A DNA stretch of 64,000 nt from Muricomes sp049840515 (GTDB lineage Bacteria > Bacillota > Clostridia > Lachnospirales > Lachnospiraceae): positions 62,001 through 126,000 of the forward strand of contig JASGKW010000013.1 of NCBI GenBank assembly GCA_049840515.1. Direction: 5' to 3'. Both the position numbers and the translations under genes were made by a program. The notes beneath the pieces were generated by a model. The model saw only the letters and a list, made by a program, of their open reading frames with translations. It ran no database searches and was not told the origin of the DNA. Below, one piece after another: positions 63,576 to 64,000 of the stretch; position 1 is the stretch's first letter, and the number at the start of each line of letters is the position of its first letter.

Positions 63576-64000
63576 TTATTCTGAATTTTCAGGATACTCA
63601 GAATATAGTGTAAACTTACCCACCTCTGCTCTCAGCGTATCTGCGTGTGCGGACATTTCCTCACTCGAGCAGAATTTTCTTTTGCGGTAGCCCATTGGTC
63701 TGTACTACAGCAGATATCTTGGTATCAGTCGAATTGAACCTTTTTCAATTGACGAGACTGGCTCCGTGGATGCTTTCTCAATACTTTCAAAGCTTTCGGA
63801 AATCTTCCGTATGCCTTACTGCCATTCTCAAGAAATCTGGGCTGTCTGTGCTGTAATGGCTGTTCCTTTGGATATATTTTCAAAGATATTCTGAATGAAA
63901 TTCTCAAAGCTCTGCTTTGCCGCCTCTGTGATTTCCCTGCAAGAATCCTGCGGACTCATTCGCGGCGACAGCAAACCCTCTTCCTGCCTCCCCTGCGCGG
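63576..64000 (-). pseudogene. C-terminal part of a methyl-accepting chemotaxis protein, frameshifted and cut by the window edge
   Basis: Pieces of the cytoplasmic signalling domain are readable in different frames: AGEAGRGFAVAANES next to the hairpin tip, then EITEAAKQSFENFIQNI, KISESFESIEKAST, TKISAVVQTN with ATAKENSA, and the end EEMSAHADTLRAEVGKFTLY to TAA at 63576-63578. At least four frame changes occur in 425 bp. The domain matches the chemoreceptor at 3303-5516 only in general family features. It stops 28 bp before the GGDEF/HD-GYP gene and is probably cotranscribed with it. Confidence 0.7.

Noticed and set aside
1..64000. CRISPR arrays, tRNA/rRNA genes, T-box leaders, insertion sequences, prophage genes
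   Set aside because: I looked for regular repeat-spacer patterns, cloverleaf ends, the T-box GGTGG core before amino-acid genes, and transposase or phage proteins, and found none beyond the single serine recombinase.

Overview
This window looks like a chromosomal segment from an anaerobic gut member of the Lachnospiraceae (Clostridia, Firmicutes). The basis is protein style, strong AGGAGG ribosome sites, and characteristic gene sets: NfnAB, formate-THF ligase with FolD, Rex, the dgt-dnaG-rpoD-trmK-nif3 cluster, a PotCD fusion and an SLH-anchored BspA-like surface protein. No rRNA, tRNA, IS element, prophage or CRISPR array was found. Most genes lie on the minus strand and fall into short translationally coupled operons.

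Layout. 1-6.5 kb: a truncated MarR regulator with a probable auto-operator, a small exported protein, a transglutaminase-like lipoprotein, a chemoreceptor and a lone serine recombinase whose promoter sits between short inverted repeats. 6.5-17.1 kb: rlmH, a C_GCAxxG_C_C protein, electron-bifurcating NfnAB, a zinc-ribbon/TPR membrane protein, folD, fhs, ftsK and tepA. 17.2-24.2 kb: frameshifted metY, a CFI-box protein, yebC, frameshifted mazF, alr, nnr and rex. 24.3-29.7 kb: an ABC-F ATPase, then a probable Re-citrate synthase / GntR / isocitrate dehydrogenase operon under a 26-bp palindromic operator. 29.8-36.7 kb: leuB-ilvD-ilvB-serC-serA amino-acid biosynthesis. 36.8-45.2 kb: yajC, tgt and an L,D-transpeptidase, divergent from aroC-potA-potB-potCD. 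45.3-54.2 kb: TGS-uridine kinase, nif3, trmK, rpoD, dnaG, dgt and a tandem PPK2 enzyme. 54.3-64 kb: an SLH/Ig-like/LRR surface protein, a very large beta-helix adhesin-like protein, a PAS-GGDEF-HD-GYP protein and the tail of a chemoreceptor.

How the genes work together. One-carbon (fhs, folD), redox (nfnAB, rex) and oxidative TCA-branch (citrate synthase, icd) genes supply NADPH, C1 units and 2-oxoglutarate. The ilv/leu/ser block draws on the same pools. The right end carries cell-surface and c-di-GMP/chemotaxis functions.

A dominant feature is a series of single-base indels, mostly in short homopolymers. They break otherwise well-conserved genes (leuB, mazF, nif3, dnaG three times, dgt, the SLH protein) and become dense in the last 6 kb. 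Because essential genes such as dnaG are hit, most are probably sequencing or assembly errors. The clearest possibly undescribed signal is a 53-nt leader element present twice, gap-free, directly upstream of the ribosome sites of tepA and ilvD.
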